From NCBI RefSeq assembly GCF_017916275.1, contig NZ_JAFMST010000015.1:1-64000 (forward strand): a stretch of DNA of 64,000 nucleotides. Direction: 5' to 3'. Numbering within the stretch: the stretch's first letter is position 1; every line of letters begins with the position of its first letter. The notes beneath the pieces were generated by a model that had not been told where the DNA came from, searched no databases, and worked only from the letters and a program-made list of their open reading frames with translations. A program made the translations under genes and the position numbers. The DNA is from Rubellimicrobium arenae (GTDB lineage Bacteria; Pseudomonadota; Alphaproteobacteria; Rhodobacterales; Rhodobacteraceae). This document shows positions 27,782-36,920 of this stretch, piece after piece.

Positions 27782-28769
27782 CCCCGGCCCTGTCCTCCGC
27801 CGGGCCGCCCGCGCGCGCCAGCCGCGCCGCGGCCCGGGCGTCCCGCGCCGTCATGCCCGTCTCGCGCCGGAACGCCCGCGAAAAGGCCGAGAGCGACCCG
27901 AATCCCGTCCGGACCGCCACCTCGCCCAGGGGCAGCGCCGTATCGGCCACCAGGCGCCGCGCCGCCAGCAGCCGCAGCCCCGTGTAATACGCCCCCGGCG
28001 AGGTGCCGAGCGCCGCCCGGAACATCGTCTCGAGCCGCCGGACCGACACGCCCGCCCGCCGGGCCAGCGCCTGGGTGGACAGCGGCCGGTCGATGGACCG
28101 CTCCATGGCGCGCACGGCCGCGGCCAGCCGGGGCTCCCGCGCCTCCAGGCGGCCCATGCTGACCAGCGGCTGGGGCTCCGAGGCCGAACGGGACTCGTCG
28201 TAGACGAACACGCTCGCCACATCCAAGGCGACCGCCTCGCCCCAGCGCGTGCGGATCAGATGCAGCATGAGATCGAAGGCCGGCGAGGCGCCGCCTGCCG
28301 TCATCACCCGCCCGCAGGTCACCCAGCGGTCCGCCCGCACGTCGGCGTTGGGATGCCGCGCGGCAAAGTCCTCGAGGTCCTCCCAATGCGCCGTCGCCTG
28401 CCGCCCGTCCAGCGCCCCGAGCGCGCCCAGCACCCAGGCCCCCGACTCGATCCCCGCGACCGCCGCGAACCGGGGCAGGGCCCGACGCAGCGACGCCAGC
28501 ACCGGCCGCGACGCATGGTCGAGCGCATCGAACCCCGCCACGACGATCAGCAGGTCGCCCGCGGCCTCGGGGCCCAGGGCGCCCTGCGCGGGCATGGGAA
28601 GGCCGTTCGACAGGAGCGCCGGCGCGCCGTCCGGCGTCACGATCCGCCAGTCGGCCCGGATCCCGGGGCTCACCCGGTTCAGGGCCCGCCACGGTTCGGC
28701 CACCGAGGCCACGGTCATGAGCGAGCTTCCGGGAAGGACGAGAATGGTCAGGGCAAACGGCTGGGTCAT
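27750..28769 (-). CDS. cdhR: GlxA-type AraC family regulator, likely of carnitine catabolism
   Basis: 339 residues. N-terminal DJ-1/PfpI-like amidotransferase fold (ALTILVLPGSSLMTVASVAE, VAGIESGAWVLGALG), C-terminal AraC helix-turn-helix (LSTQALARRAGVSVRRLETM and LPLGEVAVRTGFGSLSAFSR). GlxA-type regulators of this layout include CdhR and GbdR of carnitine and betaine metabolism. It is divergent from the carnitine operon with 85 bases between, the usual arrangement for an activator of that operon. The start at 28769 is chosen over 28808 because MTQPFALTILVLPG fits the family. Confidence 0.82.
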   Translation of the reverse strand: MTQPFALTILVLPGSSLMTVASVAEPWRALNRVSPGIRADWRIVTPDGAPALLSNGLPMPAQGALGPEAAGDLLIVVAGFDALDHASRPVLASLRRALPRFAAVAGIESGAWVLGALGALDGRQATAHWEDLEDFAARHPNADVRADRWVTCGRVMTAGGASPAFDLMLHLIRTRWGEAVALDVASVFVYDESRSASEPQPLVSMGRLEAREPRLAAAVRAMERSIDRPLSTQALARRAGVSVRRLETMFRAALGTSPGAYYTGLRLLAARRLVADTALPLGEVAVRTGFGSLSAFSRAFRRETGMTARDARAAARLARAGGPAEDRAGVRPAAAPAPG

Positions 28770-28854
28770 TCGCAAATCGTTAAGACCACCGCGCGTTGGG
28801 TCAAGCATTCCTCAATCCCGTGTTGCCATGATGCCATCAAACAAGGGAGCAGAC
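28770..28854 (+). promoter_or_regulatory. Promoter/operator region of the carnitine operon
   Basis: 85 bases between the divergent regulator and operon. Locally AT-rich compared with surroundings (CGCAAATCGTTAAG at 28771-28784), with the ribosome binding site GGGAGC at 28846-28851 before ATG 28855. No clear inverted repeat; AraC-type regulators usually bind direct half-sites. Confidence 0.4.
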
Positions 28855-29763
28855 ATGGCACTCACACCCAGCCGGGACGTCTTCATTACCTGCGCCGTCA
28901 CCGGCGCGGGCGACACCACCGGGCGCTCCGACAAGGTGCCCGTCACGCCGCGCCAGATCGCCGACGCATGCCTGGAGGCGAACGCCGAGGGCGCGGCGAT
29001 CGTCCACATCCACGTCCGCGACCCCCAGACCGGCAAGGCCGCCCGCCACCCCGACCTCTACGCCGAGGTCGTGCAGCACATCCGCGAATCCGGCCAGGAC
29101 ATGGTCCTGAACCTCACCGCCGGCATGGGCGGCGACCTCACCCTCGGCTCCCCCGACGCGCCGCTGCCCCCCGCCGAGAAGGGCACCGACATGGCCGGCG
29201 CCGAGGAGCGGCTCGAACATGTCGCGAGACTCCTCCCCGAGATCTGCACGCTCGACTGCGGCACGATGAACTTCGGCGAGGGCGACTACATCATGGTCAA
29301 CAGCCCCGCGATGCTCCTCGCCATGGCGCGCCGGATGCGCGACCTGGGCGTCCGGCCCGAGATCGAGGCCTTCGACACCGGCCACATCCTTCTCGCCAAG
29401 TGGCTGCAATCCCAGGGCGTGCTCGACGACCCCATCATGATCCAGCTCTGCATGGGCATCCCCTGGGGGGCGCCCGACGACCTCGCGACCTTCCTCGCCA
29501 TGCGGCAGGCCGTGCCGTCCGACTGGACGGTGTCCGCCTTCTCCATCGGCCGCAACCAGCTCCCCTACGTGGGCCTTGCCGTCGCCGGCGGCTGCCATGT
29601 CCGCGTGGGGCTCGAGGACAACATCTGGCTGGGCCGCGGCCAGCTCGCCACCAACGGCGACCTCGTGGCCCGCGCCCGCCAGACCATCGAGGGCACCGGC
29701 GCCCGCCTCCTCTCTCCAGCCGAAGTCCGGGAAAAACTCAAGCTTCAGAAGCGGTGGGCCTGA
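28855..29763 (+). CDS. 3-dehydrocarnitine cleavage enzyme (BKACE family)
   Basis: 302 residues. BKACE (DUF849) enzymes condense a beta-keto acid with acetyl-CoA and release acetoacetate; the carnitine-linked members turn 3-dehydrocarnitine into betainyl-CoA. Family motifs: FITCAVTGAGDTTG, IVHIHVRDPQTGK, LDCGTMNFGE, IEAFDTGHI and the C-terminal GLEDNIWLGRGQLATN. First gene of the operon and coupled by TGATG to the carnitine dehydrogenase fusion, which supports this substrate over 3-keto-5-aminohexanoate. Confidence 0.9.
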   Translation: MALTPSRDVFITCAVTGAGDTTGRSDKVPVTPRQIADACLEANAEGAAIVHIHVRDPQTGKAARHPDLYAEVVQHIRESGQDMVLNLTAGMGGDLTLGSPDAPLPPAEKGTDMAGAEERLEHVARLLPEICTLDCGTMNFGEGDYIMVNSPAMLLAMARRMRDLGVRPEIEAFDTGHILLAKWLQSQGVLDDPIMIQLCMGIPWGAPDDLATFLAMRQAVPSDWTVSAFSIGRNQLPYVGLAVAGGCHVRVGLEDNIWLGRGQLATNGDLVARARQTIEGTGARLLSPAEVREKLKLQKRWA

Positions 29764-31220
29764 TGACCATTCGGAACACGGCCGTCCTCGGCGGCGGCGT
29801 CATCGGCGCGGGCTGGGTCGCGCGCCTCCTCGAGAACGGCCACGACGTCGCCGTCTTCGACCCCGCCCCGGACGCGGAACGGCGGCTCCACGAGGCCCTC
29901 GCCAACGCCGACGCCGCCTACGCCAAGCTCCTGACTGCCCCCCGGCGCCCCAAAGGCACCGTCCGCATGGCCGCCTCTGTCGCGGACGCCTGCCGCGACG
30001 CCGACCTGATCGTCGAGGCCGTCCCCGAGCGGCTCGACATCAAGCACCGCGTCTACGCCGAGGCCGAGACCACCGCGAAGCCGGACGCCCTGATCGCCTC
30101 CTCCACCTCCGGCATCAAGCCGACCGACCTCCAGGCCCCGCTCCGGCACCCCGAACGCCTCCTCGTCGCCCACCCCTTCAACCCGGTGTATCTGCTGCCG
30201 GTGGTCGAGGTCGTCGGCGGCCAGCAGACCTCCGAGGAGACCGTCGCAAAGGCGATGACCTTCTACCCCACCCTCGGCATGAAGCCCGTCCGCATCGCCA
30301 AGGAGATCGAGGCCTTCGTCGCCGACCGCCTCCTCGAAGCCCTCTGGCGCGAGGCGCTCTGGCTCATCAAGGACGGCATCTGCACCACGCAGGAGCTCGA
30401 CGACATCGTCCGCTACGGCTTCGGCCTGCGCTGGGCGCAGCTCGGCGTCTTCGACACCTACCGCGTCGCCGGGGGCGAGGCCGGGATGCGCCACTTCATG
30501 GCCCAGTTCGGCCCCTGCCTGAGCTGGCCCTGGACCAAGCTCATGGACGTGCCGGAGTTCGACGACGCCCTTGTGGACCTCATCGCCGGGCAGAGCGACG
30601 CGCAGTCCGGCCATATCCCCATCCGCCAGCTCGAACGCATCCGCGACGACAACCTCATCGCCATCCAGAAGGCTCTGCAGGCCACCAACTGGGGCGCGGG
30701 CGAACTGCTGGCGAGCCACGAAACGGCGCTGGCAAACGACGCGCCCGAGCCCGACTGGACCCAGCCCCTCCCCACCTTCAGGGTCCGCGTCCCAGCCCAC
30801 TGGCTCGACTACAATGGCCACATGACGGAATCGAAGTATCTCGAAGCCTTCGCCCTAGCCACGGACGGCTTCATGCGCATGGTCGGCATCGACGCCGACG
30901 CCATCGCGGCGGGCCGCAGCCTCTTCACCGCCGAGACCCACATCCGCCACCTCGACGAGGTTGCCCGCGACCAGGACATCACGGTCACGACCCAGGTGAT
31001 CGAGGCCAAAGGCAAGAAGGTCCACCTCTGGCACGAGATGCGCGAAGGCACCCGCCTCCTCGCGACCTCCGAGCACCTCCTGATCCACATGGACCTCAAC
31101 GCCCGCGCCAGCGCCGAACCCCCGCCCGCCGTCCGCGCGAAACTGGACCACGTCGCGGCAGCCCATGCAAACCTCCCCACCCCCGACGGCCTCGGCCGCC
31201 ACGTCGGCCAGCGGAGGTGA
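29763..31220 (+). CDS. lcdH: Carnitine 3-dehydrogenase fused to a thioesterase domain
   Basis: 485 residues. Residues 1 to about 320 form a 3-hydroxyacyl-CoA dehydrogenase-type NAD enzyme (VLGGGVIGAGWVARL, SSTSGIKPTDLQ, VAHPFNPVYLLPVVEVVGG), as in L-carnitine dehydrogenase, which makes 3-dehydrocarnitine. From about 340 to 470 lies a hot-dog thioesterase (HWLDYNGHMTESKYLEAFAL) that could release glycine betaine from betainyl-CoA. In some bacteria these are two genes (cdhA and cdhB). With the preceding BKACE enzyme this gives a full route from carnitine to betaine. Confidence 0.92.
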   Translation: MTIRNTAVLGGGVIGAGWVARLLENGHDVAVFDPAPDAERRLHEALANADAAYAKLLTAPRRPKGTVRMAASVADACRDADLIVEAVPERLDIKHRVYAEAETTAKPDALIASSTSGIKPTDLQAPLRHPERLLVAHPFNPVYLLPVVEVVGGQQTSEETVAKAMTFYPTLGMKPVRIAKEIEAFVADRLLEALWREALWLIKDGICTTQELDDIVRYGFGLRWAQLGVFDTYRVAGGEAGMRHFMAQFGPCLSWPWTKLMDVPEFDDALVDLIAGQSDAQSGHIPIRQLERIRDDNLIAIQKALQATNWGAGELLASHETALANDAPEPDWTQPLPTFRVRVPAHWLDYNGHMTESKYLEAFALATDGFMRMVGIDADAIAAGRSLFTAETHIRHLDEVARDQDITVTTQVIEAKGKKVHLWHEMREGTRLLATSEHLLIHMDLNARASAEPPPAVRAKLDHVAAAHANLPTPDGLGRHVGQRR

Positions 31221-31224
31221 CGCC

Positions 31225-32388
31225 ATGCATTTCGGCCTCACCGACGAGCAGCGCCTCATCGTCGACACCACCCGCGCCTTCGTCGAGAACGAGCTTTACC
31301 CCCACGAGGCCGAGGTCGAGCGCACCGGCATCCTCCGGCGCGAGGTCATCGAGGAGGTCAAGCAGAAGGCCCTCGACGCCGGCCTCTACGCCGCCAACAT
31401 CCCCGAGGCGTTCGGCGGCGCGGGCCTCGATACCCTGACCTGGCTCCTCTACGAGAAGGAGCTCGGGAAAGCGAACTACGCCCTGCACTGGACCTGCGTG
31501 GCCCGCCCCTCCAACATCCTCTGCGCCGGCACCGAGGAGCAGCGCGAGCGCTACCTCGCCCCCTGCGTGCGCGGCGAGACCTGGGACTGCCTCGCCATGA
31601 CCGAGCCCGGCGCCGGCTCCGACCTCCGCGGCATGAAGGCCGCCGCCCGACAGGACGGCCCGGACTGGGTCCTCAACGGCACCAAGCACTTCATCTCCCA
31701 CGCCGACATCGCGGGCTTCGTGATCGCCTTCATGGCCTCGGGCGAGGAGGACACGCCGAGGGGCCCGAAGAAGCGCATCACCGCCTTCTTCGTGGACCGC
31801 GACACCTCCGGCCTCACGATCCGCGACGGCTACCGCAACGTATCGCACCGGGGCTACACCAACGCCGTCATCGAGTTCGACGACGTCCGCCTCCCTGCCG
31901 AACAGGTCTTGGGCGAGCCCCACAAGGGATTCGAGGTGGCGAACCAGTGGCTCGGCGCCACGCGGCTGCAGGTCGGTGCCACCTGCCTGGGCCGGGCCGA
32001 GCGCGCCTTTGGCCACGCCGCCGAATGGGCCGCGACCCGCAGCCAGTTCGGCCAGCCCATCGGCAAGAACCAGGGCGTCAGCTTCAAGCTCGCCGACATG
32101 GCGACCGAGATGAAGGCCGCCGAGCTGATGATCCTGGAGGCCGGCTGGAAGTTCGACCAGGGCACCGCCACGGACGCCGACATGGCCATGGCCAAGCTCA
32201 AGGCGACCGAGATGCTGGCCATGGTCGCCGACGAGGCCATCCAGATCCACGGCGGCATGGGCCTGATGGAGGAGCTTCCCCTCGAACGCATCTGGCGCGA
32301 CGCCCGCGTCGAACGCATCTGGGAAGGCACCTCCGAGATCCAGCGCCACATCATCAGCCGGGCGCTCCTGCGCCCCTTCGGTGCCTGA
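31225..32388 (+). CDS. Acyl-CoA dehydrogenase (crotonobetainyl-CoA reductase-like)
   Basis: 387 residues, FAD enzyme. LAMTEPGAGSD for flavin and substrate, FVDRDTSGLT, RSQFGQPIGKNQGVSFKLAD, QIHGGMGLMEELPLERIWRD, and the catalytic base Glu 367 in IWEGTSEIQ. GGAGG upstream of ATG 31225. With a crotonase and a CoA ligase in the same operon it may act on crotonobetainyl-CoA or gamma-butyrobetainyl-CoA. A role on ordinary short acyl-CoA cannot be excluded. Confidence 0.85.
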   Translation: MHFGLTDEQRLIVDTTRAFVENELYPHEAEVERTGILRREVIEEVKQKALDAGLYAANIPEAFGGAGLDTLTWLLYEKELGKANYALHWTCVARPSNILCAGTEEQRERYLAPCVRGETWDCLAMTEPGAGSDLRGMKAAARQDGPDWVLNGTKHFISHADIAGFVIAFMASGEEDTPRGPKKRITAFFVDRDTSGLTIRDGYRNVSHRGYTNAVIEFDDVRLPAEQVLGEPHKGFEVANQWLGATRLQVGATCLGRAERAFGHAAEWAATRSQFGQPIGKNQGVSFKLADMATEMKAAELMILEAGWKFDQGTATDADMAMAKLKATEMLAMVADEAIQIHGGMGLMEELPLERIWRDARVERIWEGTSEIQRHIISRALLRPFGA

Positions 32389-32389
32389 G

Positions 32390-34444
32390 ATGCGCGACCT
32401 CGACCCGCCCCGCAGCCTCGACCGCCTCCTCCGCCCCAGGTCCGTCGCCCTCTTCGGCGGCAGCTGGGCCGAGAACGTCATCGTCCAGCTCCGAAAGGCC
32501 GGATTCTCGGGCGATATCTGGCCGGTGCATCCGAAGCGGAAAGAGATCGCGGGAGTTTCCTGCCTCGCGAGCCTCGCCGACCTCCCCTCCGCCCCCGACG
32601 CCGCCTTCGTCGGCGTGAACCGCGAGGCGTCCGTCGATGTCATCGGGGCCTTGGCGCAGATGGGTGCGGGCGGCGCGGTCTGCTTCGCCTCCGGCTTCAA
32701 GGAGACCGAGGAGGGCGCGGGCGCCGACCTCCAGGACCGTCTTGTCGCGGCGGCGGGGTCCATGCCGATCCTCGGCCCCAACTGCTACGGGTTCCTGAAC
32801 GCCCTCGACATGGTGACGCTCTGGCCCGACCAGCACGGCCTAGTCCCGGTCGAGAGCGGCGTCGCCATCGTCGGCCAGTCGTCCAACGTCGCCATCAACC
32901 TGACCATGCAGCGGCGCGGCCTGCCCATCGCCTACGTCCTGATGGCCGGGAACCAGGCCCAGACCGGCCTCGCCGACCTCGCCCTCGCCGCCCTCCACGA
33001 CCCGCGCACCACCGCCGTCGGGATGCACGTCGAGGGCTTCGGGAGCTTGCGCGCCTTCGAAGCCATGGCCCTTGAGGCCCGCCGCCTGAACAAGCCCGTC
33101 GTTGTCCTGAAAGCCGGCCGCTCCGCCGCCGCCCAGGCCGCGACCCTGACCCACACGGCGAGCCTCGCCGGCGCCTCCACGGTCGCGAGCGCCTTCCTCC
33201 GCCGCACCGGCTGCGTCGAGGTCACCTCCCTCGGCGCCTTCCTCGAAACCCTGAAGCTCCTTCACCACGGCGGCCCCCTCACGGGTCCCAGCGTCGTTTC
33301 CGTCTCCTGCTCCGGCGGCGAGGCCAGCCTCATGGCCGACGGCGCCGAGGGCACCGCGGTCCAGTGGCCCCCCTTCCCCGAGAAGACCCACGAAGAACTT
33401 CGCACGATCCTCGGCCCCATCGTCACCGTCGCCAACCCGCTCGACTACCACACCTTCATCTGGGGCGACACGGAGCGGATGACCGCCACCTTCTCGGCGG
33501 TCCTGCGCGGCGGCTTCGACCTCGGCGTCTTCGTCCTCGACCTCCCCCGCCCCGACCGCTGCTCGCAGGAGGGCTACGCCTGCGCCGTGGACGCCATCCT
33601 CGCGGCGCGGCAGGCCACCGGAGCCCGTACTGCCGTCCTCGCCTCCCTCCCCGAGGCCATCAACGAAACCCTCACCGCCCGCTTCGAGGCCCACGGCGTC
33701 ACGGTCCTCCACGGCATGACCGACGGCCTCGCCGCCATCGACGCGGCCATCCGCGCAGGTCGCCTCACGCCCTCCGACACTCCCGCCCTCCTCGCCCGCC
33801 CCGGCGAGCCCGGGACCGCGACCACCCTCTCCGAGGCCGACTCCAAAGCCGCCCTCGCCCGCCACGGCCTCCGCATTCCCGCCGCCGTCACGGCCCCCGA
33901 CCCGGACGGCATCGTGCAGGCCGCCCGGACTCTCCGCTTCCCCCTCGCCCTGAAAGCCCTCGGCCTCGCCCACAAATCCGAGTCCGGCGCCGTTGCTCTC
34001 CACCTCGCCACCCCCGAAGCCCTCCGAGGCGCCGCCCACCGTCTCGCCCCCGCAAGCCAGGGCCTCCTCGCCGAGGAGATGGCGGAGCCCGGCCCCGAAC
34101 TCCTCGTCGGCGTCACGCGCGACCCGACCGGCCTCCTTGCCCTGACCCTCGGCGCGGGCGGCGTCCTGACGGAACTCCTCCGCGACAGCGCGACCCTGGT
34201 CCTTCCCGCCACCCGCGAGGAAATCAGGGCCGCACTCGAACGCCTGCGGCTCGCGACCCTTCTCCACGGCTACCGAGGCCAGCCCCCCGCCGACCTCGAC
34301 GCGCTCCTCGACGCCATCGAGGCCGTCGCCGCCTACGCCGAGGCCGTAGCCCCCCGCCTCCTCGAACTCGACGTGAACCCCCTCATCGCCGGCCCACGCG
34401 GGGCCGTCGCCGTGGACGCCCTGATCCGACTGGAAGCCCCATGA
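32390..34444 (+). CDS. NDP-forming acyl-CoA synthetase family protein
   Basis: 684 residues from ATG 32390; a GTG at 32381 overlapping the previous stop is possible. Domain order is CoA-binding (LLRPRSVALFGGSWAENVIV), succinyl-CoA ligase-like (SGVAIVGQSSNVAINL, ATLTHTASLAGAS, VVSVSCSGGEASLMAD) and C-terminal ATP-grasp (FPLALKALGLAHKSESGAVA, LLAEEMAEPGPELLVGVTRD). There is no GNAT acetyltransferase domain. In this operon it takes the place expected for an AMP-forming betaine/carnitine-CoA ligase (CaiC). Ends overlapping the next start (ATGA). Confidence 0.85.
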   Translation: MRDLDPPRSLDRLLRPRSVALFGGSWAENVIVQLRKAGFSGDIWPVHPKRKEIAGVSCLASLADLPSAPDAAFVGVNREASVDVIGALAQMGAGGAVCFASGFKETEEGAGADLQDRLVAAAGSMPILGPNCYGFLNALDMVTLWPDQHGLVPVESGVAIVGQSSNVAINLTMQRRGLPIAYVLMAGNQAQTGLADLALAALHDPRTTAVGMHVEGFGSLRAFEAMALEARRLNKPVVVLKAGRSAAAQAATLTHTASLAGASTVASAFLRRTGCVEVTSLGAFLETLKLLHHGGPLTGPSVVSVSCSGGEASLMADGAEGTAVQWPPFPEKTHEELRTILGPIVTVANPLDYHTFIWGDTERMTATFSAVLRGGFDLGVFVLDLPRPDRCSQEGYACAVDAILAARQATGARTAVLASLPEAINETLTARFEAHGVTVLHGMTDGLAAIDAAIRAGRLTPSDTPALLARPGEPGTATTLSEADSKAALARHGLRIPAAVTAPDPDGIVQAARTLRFPLALKALGLAHKSESGAVALHLATPEALRGAAHRLAPASQGLLAEEMAEPGPELLVGVTRDPTGLLALTLGAGGVLTELLRDSATLVLPATREEIRAALERLRLATLLHGYRGQPPADLDALLDAIEAVAAYAEAVAPRLLELDVNPLIAGPRGAVAVDALIRLEAP

Positions 34445-35226
34445 CCGACTCCCCGATCAAGACCCGCCGCGAGGGCCACGTCCTCGAGGTCACCCTCGAC
34501 CGCCCCAAGGCCAACGCCGTGGACCTCGCCACATCCCGCATCATGGGCGAGACCTTCCGGGCCTTTCGCGACGACCCGGACCTCCGCGTCGCCATCCTCA
34601 CCGGCGCGGGCGAGAAGTTCTTCTGCCCCGGCTGGGACCTCAAGGCGGCGGCGGGCGGCGACGCGGTGGACGGCGACTACGGCGTGGGCGGCTTCGGCGG
34701 CCTCCAGGAGCTTCCCCGCCTCAACAAGCCCGTCCTCTGCGCCGTCAACGGCATCTGCTGCGGCGGCGGGCTGGAGATCGCGCTCTCCTGCGACATCATC
34801 CTCGCGGCAATCCACGCGACCTTCGCCCTGCCCGAGATCAGGTCGGGCACCGTCGCCGACGCAGCCTCCATCAAGCTCCCCAAGCGCATCCCCTACCACA
34901 TCGCCATGGAGATGCTCCTGACCGGCCGCTGGATCGACGCGGAGGAGGCGCACCGCTGGGGCCTCGTCAACCGCATCGTCCCCGCGCCGGACCTCATGGC
35001 CCAGGCCTGGGACATGGCCCGCCTGATCGCCTCCGGTCCTCCCCTCGTCATGGCCGCCATCAAGGAGGTCGTCCGCGACGCCGAGGACTCCAAGTTCCAG
35101 GACGCCCTCAACCGCATCACCCGGCGCCAGCTCCCCACCGTGGACACCCTCTACGGCAGCGAGGACCTGATGGAAGGCTTCCGCGCCTTCACCGAGAAGC
35201 GCGACCCGGTGTGGAAGGGGCGCTGA
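34441..35226 (+). CDS. Enoyl-CoA hydratase/isomerase, carnitinyl-CoA dehydratase-like
   Basis: 261 residues, crotonase fold. LDRPKANAVDLATSRIMGE, GAGEKFFCPGWDLKAAA (oxyanion hole), NGICCGGGLEIALSCDIILA and FALPEIRSGTVADAASIKL, with the G-TV-D region reminiscent of CaiD. Together with the acyl-CoA dehydrogenase and CoA ligase it could interconvert crotonobetainyl-CoA and carnitinyl-CoA. Last gene of the operon; three bases from the converging MttB-family gene. Confidence 0.85.
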   Translation: MTDSPIKTRREGHVLEVTLDRPKANAVDLATSRIMGETFRAFRDDPDLRVAILTGAGEKFFCPGWDLKAAAGGDAVDGDYGVGGFGGLQELPRLNKPVLCAVNGICCGGGLEIALSCDIILAAIHATFALPEIRSGTVADAASIKLPKRIPYHIAMEMLLTGRWIDAEEAHRWGLVNRIVPAPDLMAQAWDMARLIASGPPLVMAAIKEVVRDAEDSKFQDALNRITRRQLPTVDTLYGSEDLMEGFRAFTEKRDPVWKGR

Positions 35227-35229
35227 GCG

Positions 35230-36792
35230 TCAGAAAGGAATGCGGAACCGGTCGCGCACAGCGCGGTCGGTCAGCGGGTCGATCACGGGGCGCCAGTCCT
35301 CCAGCAGCTTGCGCCGCCGCTTGGCGGCACGGGCGAGCAGGTCGGGGCGTCCGACCTCGTTCCACTCCTTCGGGCTCATGCGGTCGGCCACCACGGGATA
35401 GACGTAGTCCGTCTGCATGAGCCGCAGCGTCTGGTCGCTGCCCAGGTAGTGCCCCGGACCGCCAAGGCAGGTCTGGCGGATGACCTCCACCGACACCGCG
35501 TCCTCGGTCACCTCGATCCCGCGCACGCAGCGGAGCACCTGGCCCAGGAGGTCGTCGCCCAGCACCAGCGACTCCATGCAGAATCCGAGGAGCGAGGCGT
35601 GCATGCCCACCGCCTCGTAGATCATGTTGAGGCCCGAAAGCCCTGCCATGACGTTGGAGATGGCCTGCTCCCAGCCGGCCTGCATGTCGGGCATCTTGCT
35701 GTCCGCGATCCCCGCCGCCGCCCCGCCCGGGAGGTCGTAGAAGCGGTGCATCTGCGCGCAGCCCGCCGTCAGCAGCGCCTGCTCGCCAGACCCGCCCGAC
35801 ATCGCCCCGGTCCTGAGATCGCTGACGAACGGCCAGGTGCCGAAGACCGCCGGGAACCCCGGCGCCATGGCGTTGATGTAGACCACCCCGGCCAGGCATT
35901 CGGCCACCGACTGGACGATGGCCGCGGCGATCGAGGCGGGCGCGGTCGCCCCCGCCTGCCCCGCCGACAGGAGCAGCACCGGCATCCCACCCCGGACGCA
36001 GGCCTCCATGGTCCGGCAGGACTCCTCGGCAAAGGTCATCGGCGGCACGACGAAGCAGTTGGAGTTCGACACGAAGGGCCGCTCGCGCCATCGGTCCTCG
36101 CCCCCGGCGATCATGTGCAGCATCTCGAGGCAGGGCTCCACATGGGCCGGGTCCGAGAAGCTGGTGCCGACATGCTTGGTCGTCCCGGCGCAGCAGGCGT
36201 AGAGCGTGTTGAGGTCCATCTCGAGGTTGTCGGGAATGTCCCGGCAAACCATGGGCCGCTGGAAGAAGTGGACGTTGTCCAGGCCCTGCACGAGCCTTGC
36301 GGCCTCGTGGAGGTCGTGGGACGTCGAATCGCGATACTCTCCCGACTCCACCTCCACGACGTGCACCGCCGCGCCCGCCGTGCCGAAATGAACCCGCGCG
36401 CCCTGCAGATGGAGGTCGTGCCTGGGCTCGCGGCCGTGCAGCGTGATCCCCCGGGCGGCCTTGGCCAGCATGTCCTCCACAAGGGCGCGGGGAAAGCGGA
36501 CCCGGCCATCCTCGCCCAGGATGGCGCCGGCCCCGGTCAGGATCTCGAGGCCCGATGCCGGGGCGTTCGCCAGCCCCACCTGCTCCAGCGCGTCAAGGGC
36601 GGCCTGGTGGATGCGGCGAACCCCGTCGTCCGTCAGGGGACGGTACTGCCCGCCTTCCAGCCCCGCGCGAACCGGGCGCAGGTTCTCGGCCAGGGGCGCT
36701 GCCCGTTCGGCGGCGCGGGCGGCGCGGCCACCATGGCGGCGGGCCCGGGGGGCGCAGAGAGAAGGATCGAAATCGGTCGCGTCGTCGCTCAA
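35230..36792 (-). CDS. MttB-superfamily methyltransferase without pyrrolysine
   Basis: 520 residues, read through with no in-frame TAG. Trimethylamine methyltransferase family: YRPLTDDGVRRIHQAALDAL, VHFGTAGAAVHVVEVESGEY, QRPMVCRDIPDNLEMDLNTL, KHVGTSFSDPAH and PVLLLSAGQAGATAPASIAA. Members without pyrrolysine include MtgB, which demethylates glycine betaine with a corrinoid protein. Next to carnitine and dimethylglycine genes, glycine betaine is the obvious candidate substrate. No corrinoid-binding protein or methyltetrahydrofolate partner gene is in the window. Confidence 0.85.
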   Translation of the reverse strand: MSDDATDFDPSLCAPRARRHGGRAARAAERAAPLAENLRPVRAGLEGGQYRPLTDDGVRRIHQAALDALEQVGLANAPASGLEILTGAGAILGEDGRVRFPRALVEDMLAKAARGITLHGREPRHDLHLQGARVHFGTAGAAVHVVEVESGEYRDSTSHDLHEAARLVQGLDNVHFFQRPMVCRDIPDNLEMDLNTLYACCAGTTKHVGTSFSDPAHVEPCLEMLHMIAGGEDRWRERPFVSNSNCFVVPPMTFAEESCRTMEACVRGGMPVLLLSAGQAGATAPASIAAAIVQSVAECLAGVVYINAMAPGFPAVFGTWPFVSDLRTGAMSGGSGEQALLTAGCAQMHRFYDLPGGAAAGIADSKMPDMQAGWEQAISNVMAGLSGLNMIYEAVGMHASLLGFCMESLVLGDDLLGQVLRCVRGIEVTEDAVSVEVIRQTCLGGPGHYLGSDQTLRLMQTDYVYPVVADRMSPKEWNEVGRPDLLARAAKRRRKLLEDWRPVIDPLTDRAVRDRFRIPF

Positions 36793-36920
36793 AGCCTCAC
36801 CCGTTCGGACCTGGAATCATGCATCGGTCGCAGGCGCGCTTCGGCCCGCATGTCACGCCCTTCCCGTCGCAAGGGAGACCGCGCCAAACCTTGCAGCCGG
36901 GCGGCGTGATCGGCCATGGC

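Noticed and set aside
35230-36792. Pyrrolysine-containing trimethylamine methyltransferase
   Set aside because: The frame has no internal TAG, so this is a non-pyrrolysine member of the superfamily.
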